Below, piece after piece: positions 38,720 through 46,934 of a stretch of DNA of 64,000 bases. Numbering within the stretch: the stretch's first letter is position 1; the number at the start of each line of letters is the position of its first letter. The notes under the pieces were generated by a model. The model was not told the DNA's origin, ran no database searches, and worked only from the letters and a program-made list of their open reading frames with translations. Position numbers and translations under genes: made by a program. Source of the stretch: CAWBRT01 sp963791145 (GTDB lineage Bacteria > Acidobacteriota > Terriglobia > Terriglobales > Acidobacteriaceae); assembly GCA_963791145.1 (NCBI GenBank), contig CAWBRT010000003.1, forward strand, positions 186,001 through 250,000, read 5' to 3'.

Positions 38720-39890
38720 TTACTTGTGGTCGAGAAGCGAAGTGGCGCCTAATTCCTTGCGGCTGTTGTTGGTCACGGTGCGCCCGGAGCGGGTGGCGGC
38801 TGCGCCGGCGGCGAACTCCGGCCCGTATTTCTCCAGCAGTACGGGAACCAGCGCGCCCTCGGCTTCCTTCACGAAAGTCATGCTGCCGCTGGCGTCCATG
38901 TCAATGCGAATGAAGTCGCCCAGCTTGACCTGGCCGGTGGCCACCAGGTTGGCCAGTGGAAAGACGATGCAGCGCTCGATGGCGCGCTTCAGGTGGCGAG
39001 CGCCGTACTTGGGATCGGTCCCCTCCTGCAGCAGGTACTTCTTGACGTTGGGCGTGCAACTGAAGACGAACTGGTTGTTTCCCGTCGCCTGCAGAATGCG
39101 CTGTTGCACCATGCCGAGCTCGATCTCCAGGATCTTCTCCAGATGCTCAATGCCGGAGCGTCTTGAAGACCACGATCTTGTCGATGCGGTTCATGAACTC
39201 GGGCGAGAACTTGCGCCGGGCCGCTTCCACGGCGGTGCGCGTCATCTTCTCGTCGAGCTTGCCGTCCAGCTTGGCGGGACCGGAGGAGAACCCCATGGCG
39301 CCGCCGATCAGCTCGTTCATCTCGCCCGCGCCCAGGTTCGAGGTCATCACGATGAGGCACTGCGAGAGGTCCACGCGCCGGTTGTCACCCAGAGTAAGGG
39401 TGGCTTTGTCGAGGATGCCGAGCAGCAACTGCCAGAGCGCGTCGGAAGCCTTTTCGATCTCGTCGAAGAGCAGGATCGAGAGCTTCAGCTTCTCGGTGTG
39501 CCACTGGTTCAGGGCCTCCTGCGTGAGCAGAGGGTGAGTTTCGCGATGCCCGAGGTAGCCCGGGGGCGAGCCGATCAGCTTGGCGATCTCGTGCGAGTGC
39601 TGGAACTCGGCGCAGTCGATCTTGATGACCGCGCGAGCGTCGCCGAACAGCGATTCCGCGACTGCCTCGACGACCCGCGTCTTGCCCGAGCCGGTCGGCC
39701 CGAGAAACAGCAGATTGCCCACGGGACGGCCAGGCGCGTTCAGGCCCGCCAGGAACATCTGGTAAATCTCAGTGACCTTCTCGATGGCGGGGTCTTGCCC
39801 TACAATCCGCCGGCGAAGAGCGGTCTCAAACTCCGTGGCGTCACCGCTACGGCGCGAAGGATCTAGCGTGGCATTCAGTCCAGTTTTCAT
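38720..39890 (-). CDS. Single-ring ClpB/ClpX-like AAA+ ATPase (one +1 break)
   Basis: About 389 residues from the ATG at 39890 (an ATG at 39944 is possible). The order is Walker A FLGPTGSGKTRVVEAVAESL, VIKIDCAEFQHSHEIAKLIG, GSPPGYLGHRE, Walker B ILLFDEIEKASDALW, sensor CLIVMTSNLGAGEMNE, then after an extra base near 39152 the ClpB-type C-terminal D2-small domain (YLLQEGTDPKYGARHLKRAI, with the sensor-2 GAR motif). It corresponds to the second AAA+ ring of ClpA/ClpB without an N-domain or first ring. Such proteins may unfold or remodel substrates; no protease partner is adjacent. FLANKING residues IVVFKTLR-IEHLEKILEI show that the break simply inserts one C. Confidence 0.85.
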
Positions 39891-40786
39891 GTTGGCGGCC
39901 CTAATCACCTCTGCTGGGGCCCTGCCCCGTATCTCCGGGTTCATACGGCAACAAACTAGTACAAAGGCAAAGCAGTAAATCTTCGACGAAAAATAATACT
40001 ACCGCAGGAGCGGGCCGGAAGTTTCTGTGGAAACCGAAACGGCCCTCTTCGCGGGCGAAGGCGTCACCACCCCACTATTGAAAGCTTAGATGCGCATTGC
40101 CCGGAGAAAAGACCACGCCTGTCAATTATTTCCCCACGCGCGAAGTCCAGAGATGGCATTCGGTCCACGGACGGTCGATTCTGGACCCAGCAATCAATCA
40201 GTTTACCCGGTTTGAGAATGTCTTATCGGCAGTGCTTTTCCGCTCATCCACTGTCGTTCGATTTTAGTTATCAGTCTGTGCATGCTTCTTTCCCGCAAAG
40301 CCTTGGCTGAATCGAAACCAGCTCGCGCATCCGTCCTGATCATTGACACTTACGGGCCGCTTCCGCGCCTCGCCGGCCAATTCAGAAAATGCCGAGATGT
40401 GCGATTGGGCGAGCTGCGCTTTTTCGCAGACCGTATCTTTCACGTTAACGTCCGCCGGCACGCAAGGCGGGGCGGCAACAGAACTCGCTATGACATTTGC
40501 CTGGCCGAAACTACATCTTCAGGAATCACGGGTATTACCGGCGTCGTGGCATGGTTTTGTCTGCGAAAGCACGCGGACGCTGGAGAACGGCTGCGGTAAA
40601 GCCGTTTGCGCGAACCGGGCACGAACAGGGCAAACCAGTCGGCCGGGACAGGGCTCTATCCTCGCGGCAGCCTTTCTCGTTTATAATGCTGCGATATCCA
40701 CCTGATTTGCTTCCCGCGCGGCCGTTGGTACAGGGGGTGGTTAGGATTAGTACCGGCTGCGTGGAGTTCGGACTAGGAGCCCTGGA
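39891..40786. other. Long intergenic region upstream of ilvE
   Basis: Almost 900 bases without a gene I can support. Short frames on both strands lack domains, ribosome sites and typical codon use. It presumably carries the promoter of ilvE near its right end; no leader peptide or attenuator is clear. Confidence 0.5.
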
Positions 40787-41725
40787 ATGCCTATTCAAAA
40801 AGTGGCCAAGATCTGGCGTAACGGCACGTTGATCGACTGGGATGACGCGAAGATTCACGTCATGTCGCACGTCGTGCATTACGGAAGCGCGGTGTTCGAG
40901 GGCATCCGCTGCTACAACCTGCCGAGTGGGCCGGCGATTTTCCGCGCCCAGGAACACATGCAGCGGCTGATCGACTCAGGCAAGGTCTATCGCATGGAGC
41001 TGCCCTACTCGCGGCAACAGCTCGTCGACGCCATGGCCGAGGTGATCCAGGTCAATGGAGCCTGGCCTTGCTACATTCGGCCGATAGCTTTCCGCGGCTA
41101 CGGCGAGATGGGCGTCAACCCGCTCAATGCCCCTATAGAGGTCTACATCGCCAATTTCCCCTGGGGCAAGTATCTGGCGACCTCCGACGAAGGGGTAGAC
41201 GTGTGCGTTTCCTCCTGGACGAGGATGGCGCCCAATACCCTGCCGGCGATGGCCAAGGCAGCCGCCAATTACATGAACTCGCAGTTGATGAAGATGGAGG
41301 CAGTGCTCAACGGATATGTCGAGGGGATCGCCTTGGACGTCAGCGGCTACATCAGCGAAGGCTCGGGCGAGAATATTTTTCTGGTGCGCCAGGGCAAGCT
41401 TTGGACGCCGCCGACGGGCAACTCCGTGCTGCCGGGAATCACCCGCGCTTCGGTTCTGCAGATCGCCGGCGACCTGGGCATCGAGGTCGTCGAGCAGATG
41501 ATCCCGCGGGAGATGCTCTACATCGCCGATGAGATCTTCTTCACCGGCACGGCGGCCGAGGTTACGCCCATCCGCTCGGTCGACAAGGTTCGCGTGGGCG
41601 ATGGCAAGATCGGTCCGGTTACGCGGCGGATCAAGGACGAGTTCTTCGGTATCGTCGAAGGCAAGCTGCCCGACCGCTATAACTGGTTTACGCCCGTGAA
41701 GGTGAAGCAGCCGGTCGGGGCCTGA
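40787..41725 (+). CDS. ilvE: Branched-chain amino acid aminotransferase
   Basis: 312 residues. Class IV fold motifs are present: KIWRNGTLIDWDDAKIHVMS, HYGSAVFEGIRCY, the PLP-lysine region NTLPAMAKAAANYMNSQL, and the C-terminal GSGENIFLVRQGKLWTPP, VLPGITRASVLQIA, EIFFTGTAAEVTPIRSVDK. These are hallmarks of IlvE, which exchanges amino groups between leucine, isoleucine or valine and 2-oxoglutarate. AGGAG lies eight bases before ATG. It is not in an operon with ilvD, which lies 19 kb away. Confidence 0.95.
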   Translation: MPIQKVAKIWRNGTLIDWDDAKIHVMSHVVHYGSAVFEGIRCYNLPSGPAIFRAQEHMQRLIDSGKVYRMELPYSRQQLVDAMAEVIQVNGAWPCYIRPIAFRGYGEMGVNPLNAPIEVYIANFPWGKYLATSDEGVDVCVSSWTRMAPNTLPAMAKAAANYMNSQLMKMEAVLNGYVEGIALDVSGYISEGSGENIFLVRQGKLWTPPTGNSVLPGITRASVLQIAGDLGIEVVEQMIPREMLYIADEIFFTGTAAEVTPIRSVDKVRVGDGKIGPVTRRIKDEFFGIVEGKLPDRYNWFTPVKVKQPVGA

Positions 41726-41962
41726 GACGAAGTTCCTGGTTCGGCATCTGAAGGCGCTCCGGCTCCGGGAGATAGCTTCCGCTGTCCCCGTGGGGCTCGG
41801 GGCGCGGCGTTTCAGCTCTCCCTGCTGTCGGGCTCCGGTCCGCGGTTCATGCAAGCAAGAGATTCACCCGGCGCTGTCGAAGGCGGCCGTCTGTGCCTCG
41901 AGACAATGGTACAATCTTCGTTCGCAACCCCACTGCGCAACAATCTGAAGCCTGGCTGAGAG

Positions 41963-43009
41963 ATGGAAGAGGAACTCAAGAGCATCACCTACGCCGACGC
42001 CGGCGTTGACATCGAGCGGGCTAATCGTACCAAGCAGCGCATCAAGTATCTCGCCCACCGCACCTTCAACAAGAACGTGCTGAGCGAGATCGGCGGCTAC
42101 GGCGGGCTGTTCCAGGTGGACAAGAAGAAGTTCAAGGACCCGGTGCTGGTCTCCAGCGTAGACGGCGTGGGCACCAAGCTGAAGCTCGCCTTCGAGATGA
42201 ACCTGCACCACACCGTCGGCGGCGACCTGGTGAACCACTGCGTCAACGACATCGTGGTGCAGGGCGCCACGCCGCTGTTCTTCATGGACTACCTGGCCGT
42301 CGGCAAGCTCGATCCCGAGGTGGCCGAAAAGGTCGTCAGCGGGGTGGCCGAGGCCTGCAAGCACAACGGCTGCGCCCTGATCGGCGGCGAGACGGCGGAG
42401 ATGCCCGGCTTCTATCCGCCCGAACGAATACGACCTGGCGGGCTTCATCGTGGGCGTCGTCGAGCGCGACCGGGTGCTGACCGGCAAGGCAGTGGAGGTC
42501 GGCGACATCCTGCTGGGACTGCCATCCACCGGGCTGCACACCAATGGCTACTCGCTGGCCCGCAAGCTGCTGTTCTCCCGCGCCGGCTACTCGCCCGAGA
42601 CCTACGTCAACGAAATCAAGGGCAAAGTCGGCAACGAGCTGATGAAGCAGCACCGCAGCTACTGGCCGCTGCTGCGCCGCCTGCTGGAAGGCGACAATCA
42701 TCAGCGCCATGGCCCACATCACCGGCGGAGGCATCACGGAGAACCTGCCGCGCGTGCTGCCCAAGGGCACCGGCGCCATGGTCGAACTGGGGACCTGGCC
42801 GGTGCTGCCCATCTTCGAGCACCTGCAGAAGCTCGGCAACATCGAAGCAGGCCGAGATGATGCGCACCTTCAACATGGGCATCGGCATGATCCTGATCAT
42901 CTCGCCGAAGAAGTTCAAGAAGGTCCAGAGCGTGCTGGAACGCGTCGGGGAGAAAGGCTACGTCATCGGCCGCATCGTCAAGGGCGAACGCAAGGTGCAG
43001 TACTCGTAG
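41963..43009 (+). CDS. purM: Phosphoribosylformylglycinamidine cyclo-ligase (three +1 breaks)
   Basis: About 348 residues. Family signatures are ITYADAGVDIERANRTKQRI, LVSSVDGVGTKLKLAFEMN, HCVNDIVVQGATPLFFMDYL, GGETAEMPGFYPP and, later, LAGFIVGVVERDRVLTGKAV, MAHITGGGITENLPRVLPKG and AEMMRTFNMGIGMILIISPK. Extra bases at 42422, 42696 and 42847 shift the frame; each removal restores unbroken conserved sequence. PurM closes the imidazole ring in purine synthesis with ATP. It precedes purN on the same strand, a natural pairing, though a repeat-rich 338-base gap separates them. An essential biosynthetic gene with three breaks argues strongly for sequence error. Confidence 0.93.
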   Translation: MEEELKSITYADAGVDIERANRTKQRIKYLAHRTFNKNVLSEIGGYGGLFQVDKKKFKDPVLVSSVDGVGTKLKLAFEMNLHHTVGGDLVNHCVNDIVVQGATPLFFMDYLAVGKLDPEVAEKVVSGVAEACKHNGCALIGGETAEMPGFYPPERIRPGGLHRGRRRARPGADRQGSGGRRHPAGTAIHRAAHQWLLAGPQAAVLPRRLLARDLRQRNQGQSRQRADEAAPQLLAAAAPPAGRRQSSAPWPTSPAEASRRTCRACCPRAPAPWSNWGPGRCCPSSSTCRSSATSKQAEMMRTFNMGIGMILIISPKKFKKVQSVLERVGEKGYVIGRIVKGERKVQYS

Positions 43010-43012
43010 AAA

Positions 43013-43050
43013 CCCGTTCCTCGTTTTTCGTTATTCGTTTTTCGTTGCGC
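43013..43050. repeat. TTCGTTATTCG units, left arm
   Basis: GTTCCTCGTTTTTCGTTATT and neighbours form degenerate units just behind purM. The complementary arm AACGAAGAACTAATAACGAA lies at 43304-43341, directly before purN. Confidence 0.7.
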
Positions 43051-43087
43051 GCGCAGGCAGCTTGCGTTTCAGTCACAAGGCATTAGG

Positions 43088-43177
43088 GCGGATTCAAAGT
43101 GGGCGTACCCTTCGCTATCACCGCCGGGCTGACCGCCCGGCTACCGCACGGGGTATACCTTCCGCGAATCCGGTCTA
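43088..43177. repeat. R1 repeat copy 4, uninterrupted
   Basis: GCGGATTCAAAGTGGGCGTA to GCGAATCCGGTCTA, with central palindrome ACCGCCGGGCTGACCGCCCGGC. This is the intact reference copy against which the split copy at 33757 is compared. It lies between purM and purN. Confidence 0.88.
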
Positions 43178-43303
43178 GAATCACTGGAGCTTCCGCTACT
43201 CCGAAGGTCGCGAGCTATCCGAGGGCTTCGAGAGGCCTGTTGTTCTTGGTCTTAATAGCATTAGATCGTAGGCGGGGCAAGCGTGGAACTGATCCCAACT
43301 ACT

Positions 43304-43341
43304 GACAAAAACGAAGAACTAATAACGAAGAACGAAGAACT
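43304..43341. repeat. AACGAAGAAC units, right arm
   Basis: Tandem AACGAAGAAC-type units ending seven bases before the purN ATG. They complement the arm at 43013 and leave purN without an ordinary Shine-Dalgarno sequence. Confidence 0.7.
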
Positions 43342-43347
43342 GCCTTT

Positions 43348-43944
43348 ATGAATCTCGGCATTCTGCTCTCCGGGCGGGGCTCGAACTTCGAAGCCATAGC
43401 CAACAACATCGAGGCCGGGCGGCTGGCTGCCCGCATCGCCGTCGTCATCTCCAACCGCGCCGATGCCCCCGGCATCGAAAACGCCCGCCGCCGCGGCCTG
43501 AAGGCGCTGGTCATCCCCAGCAAAGGCTGCCCGCGCGAGGAGCACGACCGCCTCGTGGTCGCTGCTCTGCGTGAAGCCGGCGTCGAGCTGGTGGTGCTGG
43601 CCGGATACATGCGCTTGCTGTCGCCCTGGTTTATCCAGCAGTTTCCGCAGCGCATCCTCAACATCCACCCGTCGCTGTTGCCGGCCTTTCCCGGGTTGGA
43701 GGCGCAGAAGCAGGCCTTCGACTACGGCGTCAAAGTGAGCGGCTGCACCGTGCACTTCGTCGATGAGGACCTCGACCACGGCCCCATCCTGGTGCAGCGG
43801 GTGGTCCCGGTGCTGCCCGGGGACGACGACCACACGCTGGCCGCCCGCATCCTGGAGCAGGAGCACCAGGCTTATAGCGAGGCCATTCGCATGATCATCG
43901 AGGGGAAATACCGGGTCGTGGGGCGACGGGTAATCCAGAATTGA
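43348..43944 (+). CDS. purN: Phosphoribosylglycinamide formyltransferase
   Basis: 198 residues, the usual length. Signatures in order: LGILLSGRGSNFEAIANNIE, ISNRADAPGIENARRRGL, VVLAGYMRLLSPWFIQQF, the catalytic N-H-D set in RILNIHPSLLPAFPG and GCTVHFVDEDLDHGPILVQ. It transfers the formyl group from 10-formyl-THF to GAR, the third step of purine synthesis. It follows purM on the same strand. No clear Shine-Dalgarno sequence precedes the ATG because repeat units run up to it. Confidence 0.96.
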   Translation: MNLGILLSGRGSNFEAIANNIEAGRLAARIAVVISNRADAPGIENARRRGLKALVIPSKGCPREEHDRLVVAALREAGVELVVLAGYMRLLSPWFIQQFPQRILNIHPSLLPAFPGLEAQKQAFDYGVKVSGCTVHFVDEDLDHGPILVQRVVPVLPGDDDHTLAARILEQEHQAYSEAIRMIIEGKYRVVGRRVIQN

Positions 43945-44052
43945 AGATTGAAGATTTAAGATTTCAGATTGAAAGGCGAAAAAAAGAATAACCGTGTTTC
44001 AATTCTCTATGCTCAATCTTAAATCTGCAATCTTAAATCTGAAATCTTCAAT
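43942..44052. repeat. Inverted GATTTAAGATTTCAGATT repeats between purN and dut
   Basis: GAAGATTTAAGATTTCAGAT on the left and CAATCTTAAATCTGAAATCT on the right can pair across a short centre. It fills the gap between two same-strand genes, ending ten bases before dut. Confidence 0.82.
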
Positions 44053-44061
44053 GTTCTTCCT

Positions 44062-44496
44062 ATGCTCAAAGTAAAGCTGCTGCGGTCTGGCGCCAAGGCC
44101 CCCACCATCGCCCATCCCGGCGAAGACCTCGGCTACGACATCTACGCCGCCGAGAACATAACCATCCCAGCCCGCGGACATGCCGTCGTGCCAACGGCCA
44201 TCGCCATTGAATTGACCGGCCCCGGCGGAGAACCGCTCGGAGCCCTGCTGCGCGATAAATCGTCGATGGGGGCTCGCCGCCTGACGCTCACCGGAGGCGT
44301 CATCGATGCCGGCTACCGCGGCGAGATCAAGGTGCTGATGGAGAACCTCGGCGACGCCGCGGCGGAAATCCACGCCGGCGACAAACTGGCTAACCTCATT
44401 CCCTATCCGGTGCTGACCACACCGGTCGAGGTGGTAGAAGAGCTAAGCGAGTCGAGCCGCAATGCCGGAGGATTTGGATCGTCTGGGAGGAAGTGA
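44062..44496 (+). CDS. dut: dUTP diphosphatase
   Basis: 144 residues. Trimeric dUTPase motifs appear in order: motif 1 HPGEDLGYDIYAAE, motif 2 LRDKSSMGARR (a variant of the usual PRSGLA form that keeps the serine), motif 3 GVIDAGYRGEIKVLMEN with the catalytic aspartate, motif 4 GDKLANLIPYPV and motif 5 RNAGGFGSSGRK that closes over the nucleotide. It hydrolyses dUTP to dUMP and pyrophosphate, keeping uracil out of DNA. The gene follows purN; whether it shares the message depends on whether the repeat hairpin between them terminates transcription. No ribosome binding site is clear. Confidence 0.92.
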   Translation: MLKVKLLRSGAKAPTIAHPGEDLGYDIYAAENITIPARGHAVVPTAIAIELTGPGGEPLGALLRDKSSMGARRLTLTGGVIDAGYRGEIKVLMENLGDAAAEIHAGDKLANLIPYPVLTTPVEVVEELSESSRNAGGFGSSGRK

Positions 44497-44573
44497 AGGG
44501 CCAGCTTCAGGGTAAGTAGTGAGAAGCCCCGTTATCGTCAATTGCCCGGCGCTGCAACTCGGCGCGGCTTCGC

Positions 44574-45164
44574 CTAAACGGGCAACTCTCCCTTGTTTGC
44601 CGCCGCTCCGCCTGTGGCGGTGGGGGTTTCCTCGCCACTGGTCAGCAATCTGTCCAGAACCGGGATATTCATGCGCTGCGTTTCCACGAAGTCCACTCCC
44701 TCAGCCGTGATCGTGAAATCCTGATTGTCCGCTCGGGTGATGTACCCCTTGGTCCGAAGATACCAGGCCGTGAACTCCAGATAGTCACGCGGAAAGCCCA
44801 GGCGCCTTTCGATCTCGCGAAATGAAACTTCCGGTTTGCCCGGGTTCGAGCGGCGCTGAAAATACAAGACCGCCAGCAGCGCCAACCGCCGGTTCAGTTC
44901 ACCCTTCATGTTGTCCATGAAATCGATGGTCGTCGAGAGGGGAACCGGCTGGCATCGTTGGCGAGTCGCATCGTATGCGGCGCGGCTCTCTGGTTTGGAC
45001 AGCACTTCATAGGCTTGTTTCAACAGGAAGAATTTTTCAGCATTGCCGGTGTCCGGGTTATCCGGGTGAAGGCGGGCCGCCAGAAACTTATAAACGCGGT
45101 GGATTGTGTCGGCCTCTGCGCTCGGGCTAATTTGCAGAAATTCGTAATAATCCGGAATTTCCAT
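44574..45164 (-). CDS. DnaJ-domain protein with C-terminal winged-helix-like region
   Basis: 196 residues. A J-domain occupies the first 70 (DYYEFLQISPSAEADTIHRV, with the HPD motif in ARLHPDNPDTG and the closing AYEVLSKPESRAAYDA). The rest (NRRLALLAVLYFQRRSNPGK, IERRLGFPRDYLEFTAWYLR, GYITRADNQDFTITAEG) looks like a winged-helix DNA- or protein-binding domain. It may recruit DnaK to a specific target, possibly a regulator. The ATG at 45164 follows GGAGAGGG. It is convergent with dut. Confidence 0.8.
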   Translation of the reverse strand: MEIPDYYEFLQISPSAEADTIHRVYKFLAARLHPDNPDTGNAEKFFLLKQAYEVLSKPESRAAYDATRQRCQPVPLSTTIDFMDNMKGELNRRLALLAVLYFQRRSNPGKPEVSFREIERRLGFPRDYLEFTAWYLRTKGYITRADNQDFTITAEGVDFVETQRMNIPVLDRLLTSGEETPTATGGAAANKGELPV

Positions 45165-45632
45165 CACACCCTCTCCGGGGGCGCCCTGCTGACTGGAACG
45201 CTGGAAAATTGAACCTGAAGACTTAAACGAGCTTCACTATCTCAGAAACAGTTGGATGCCGGAGGAGCAGTTCTGGTTGTTGTATGGTAACGCCCACGGC
45301 CTGGCGGAGGCTGCTAACTGGTTAATGAATCGCCATATCGCAGGGTGCTCACTCAGCTTCTTTGCTTGAGTAAGGGTAGTTGTTGTGAGAAATTGCCCCA
45401 CCCGCCCGCCGGGAAAACGACATTCCCGTTGTAGCCTAAGTTTTCGCTAAAGTTTTGCCGGTTAGTGTCGATAGTGCAAATAGTACAGCCATGGATTCAC
45501 CTTAGAGGCGTGTAACCTTCCCGGCGATGATCACCGTAAACCTACGGGAATGAACACGTCTACAAAGGACACACGGCGATGTGGCGAGCGCGGCCCCAAC
45601 CAACCGGAATTGTTTATGAGGGGCAAGACCGA

Positions 45633-46493
45633 ATGAAGCTATCGGATGGTTTTTGGGAACTGGCTGAATGCCTGGTCGATTACGTGCACCGCGAAACGGG
45701 CTATAAGACCATTGTCTGTGACGAACGCGCAATTATTACCAGAGCTTTCGACAAAACGCGAATCGGAAATCTGCATGCGGGAGCGCAGAAGATTCTCACC
45801 ACCCCAATCACTGAGATCGCGATCACCCGGGAAGATGAGCTGCGAGATCCGCTCATCAAAGAGGGCTTCAATTGTGCGATTGTGATCGACGGCGAGAAAG
45901 TGGCAACCTGTGGAATCGGCGGCGAACTGCGCATTGTGCAGCCGCTGGTGCGGATCGCTGCCATGCTCATATCGCTTTGGGTCAAGCAAATGCAGCAGCG
46001 AGATCTGCTGCGGGATACGGCGCAGACGGTTTCCAATGACATTTCCGTGCTCACCGAAAAAGCCAAGAACGCCGCCGGCAAATTCGAGACGGTCGCCCGT
46101 ACCATGGCGGGGGCTGCGACGCAAGCGTCCGAGAGCGTGGCCACCAGCGACAAGATCCTGAATGCGGTGCAAAAAGTCGTGCTGGAGACTTATCTGCTGA
46201 GTATCAACGCCGGAATTGAAGCCGGCCGCCTGGGCGAACAAGGACGAGCCTTTGCCTGTGTCGCGGAAGAAATGGGGCGGCTTGCACAAAGCACAAAAGA
46301 GGCCATGGAAAGCGTGCAGAATACCATTACCGATATTCGCCGCGCTACCGGCCATGTGAATGCGGCGAACCAGCAGTTTTCCGTCATCTCGGCGGAGAAT
46401 CTGGAAACAATGCAAACCATCGGGACTACCGTAGCCGGGTTGATGACTTCCATCACCTCGCTCGAAAGTGCATTCCAATCCGCCAGGAATTGA
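45633..46493 (+). CDS. Soluble chemoreceptor-like protein with diacid-recognition-type sensor
   Basis: 286 residues. The N-terminal 130 residues (AECLVDYVHRETGYKTIVCD, RIGNLHAGAQKILTTPITEI) resemble the sugar-diacid-recognition domain of CdaR-type regulators. The C-terminal half is a coiled coil with a short methyl-accepting signalling tip: LLSINAGIEAGRLGEQGRAF and VAEEMGRLAQSTKEAMESVQ. No transmembrane segment is present, so it is a cytosolic receptor. The tip has INAGIEAGRLGEQG in place of the more usual INAAIEAARAGEQG, so coupling to CheA/CheW is likely but not certain. GAGGGG lies nine bases before ATG at 45633. The 465-base gap upstream holds no gene. Confidence 0.8.
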   Translation: MKLSDGFWELAECLVDYVHRETGYKTIVCDERAIITRAFDKTRIGNLHAGAQKILTTPITEIAITREDELRDPLIKEGFNCAIVIDGEKVATCGIGGELRIVQPLVRIAAMLISLWVKQMQQRDLLRDTAQTVSNDISVLTEKAKNAAGKFETVARTMAGAATQASESVATSDKILNAVQKVVLETYLLSINAGIEAGRLGEQGRAFACVAEEMGRLAQSTKEAMESVQNTITDIRRATGHVNAANQQFSVISAENLETMQTIGTTVAGLMTSITSLESAFQSARN

Positions 46494-46732
46494 ATTCCGC
46501 GCCGGCACACGAAGAGGAACGACCAAGCATCCGCGCCCGGTTACATTCCAAGTGTTGATAAATCGCCTTGCCGCCAGTTACGCCGGGCAGGATTCTCGTT
46601 TTGGGCCAAAGTTATGCTAATCCCTGTTATGAACAACGATCGATTGTTGTTTTACCCTAACCTCCTCCCAAAGGTGCTTTCCCCGGTAATGCGAATGTGA
46701 TAGAGTGCCACTCCATCAGCTACTCACGTTCA

Positions 46733-46890
46733 TAGGATGCTGGTAAAAGTCCGTGCCCCGTAGTGCTGCGGGCGGCGGCGAGGTGATCGCTATCCGACGT
46801 CTGTCCTCTGGGTGGTGATCAGTATTAAGGACCAACCTCTCCGGTGGGACACCGGAAAGCCCAGTCGGCTCCAGTCTCAAATCGGCCCCT
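46733..46890 (+). ncRNA. Candidate structured 5' leader RNA
   Basis: Upstream of a lipoprotein gene the sequence is GC-rich, without an open frame, and rich in potential helices: GGATGC/GCTATCC closes about 50 bases that include a GCCC/GGGC hairpin, and TCCGGTG-GGA-CACCGGA is a perfect 7-pair hairpin at 46839-46855, followed by AAGCCCAGTCGG. This looks like a leader RNA or riboswitch, but no class I know fits its conserved positions. Confidence 0.4.
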
Positions 46891-46934
46891 CAAGCGCCGC
46901 GTTTTGAAACGGCCATTCCAGAGTGGAGAGAATA

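Noticed and set aside
40264..40461. 65-codon frame in the gap upstream of ilvE
   Set aside because: No ribosome site, no similarity I can recognise, and several overlapping frames of similar length exist.
46733..46890. c-di-GMP (GEMM) or cobalamin riboswitch
   Set aside because: The conserved motifs of those classes are absent, so only an unclassified structured leader is reported.
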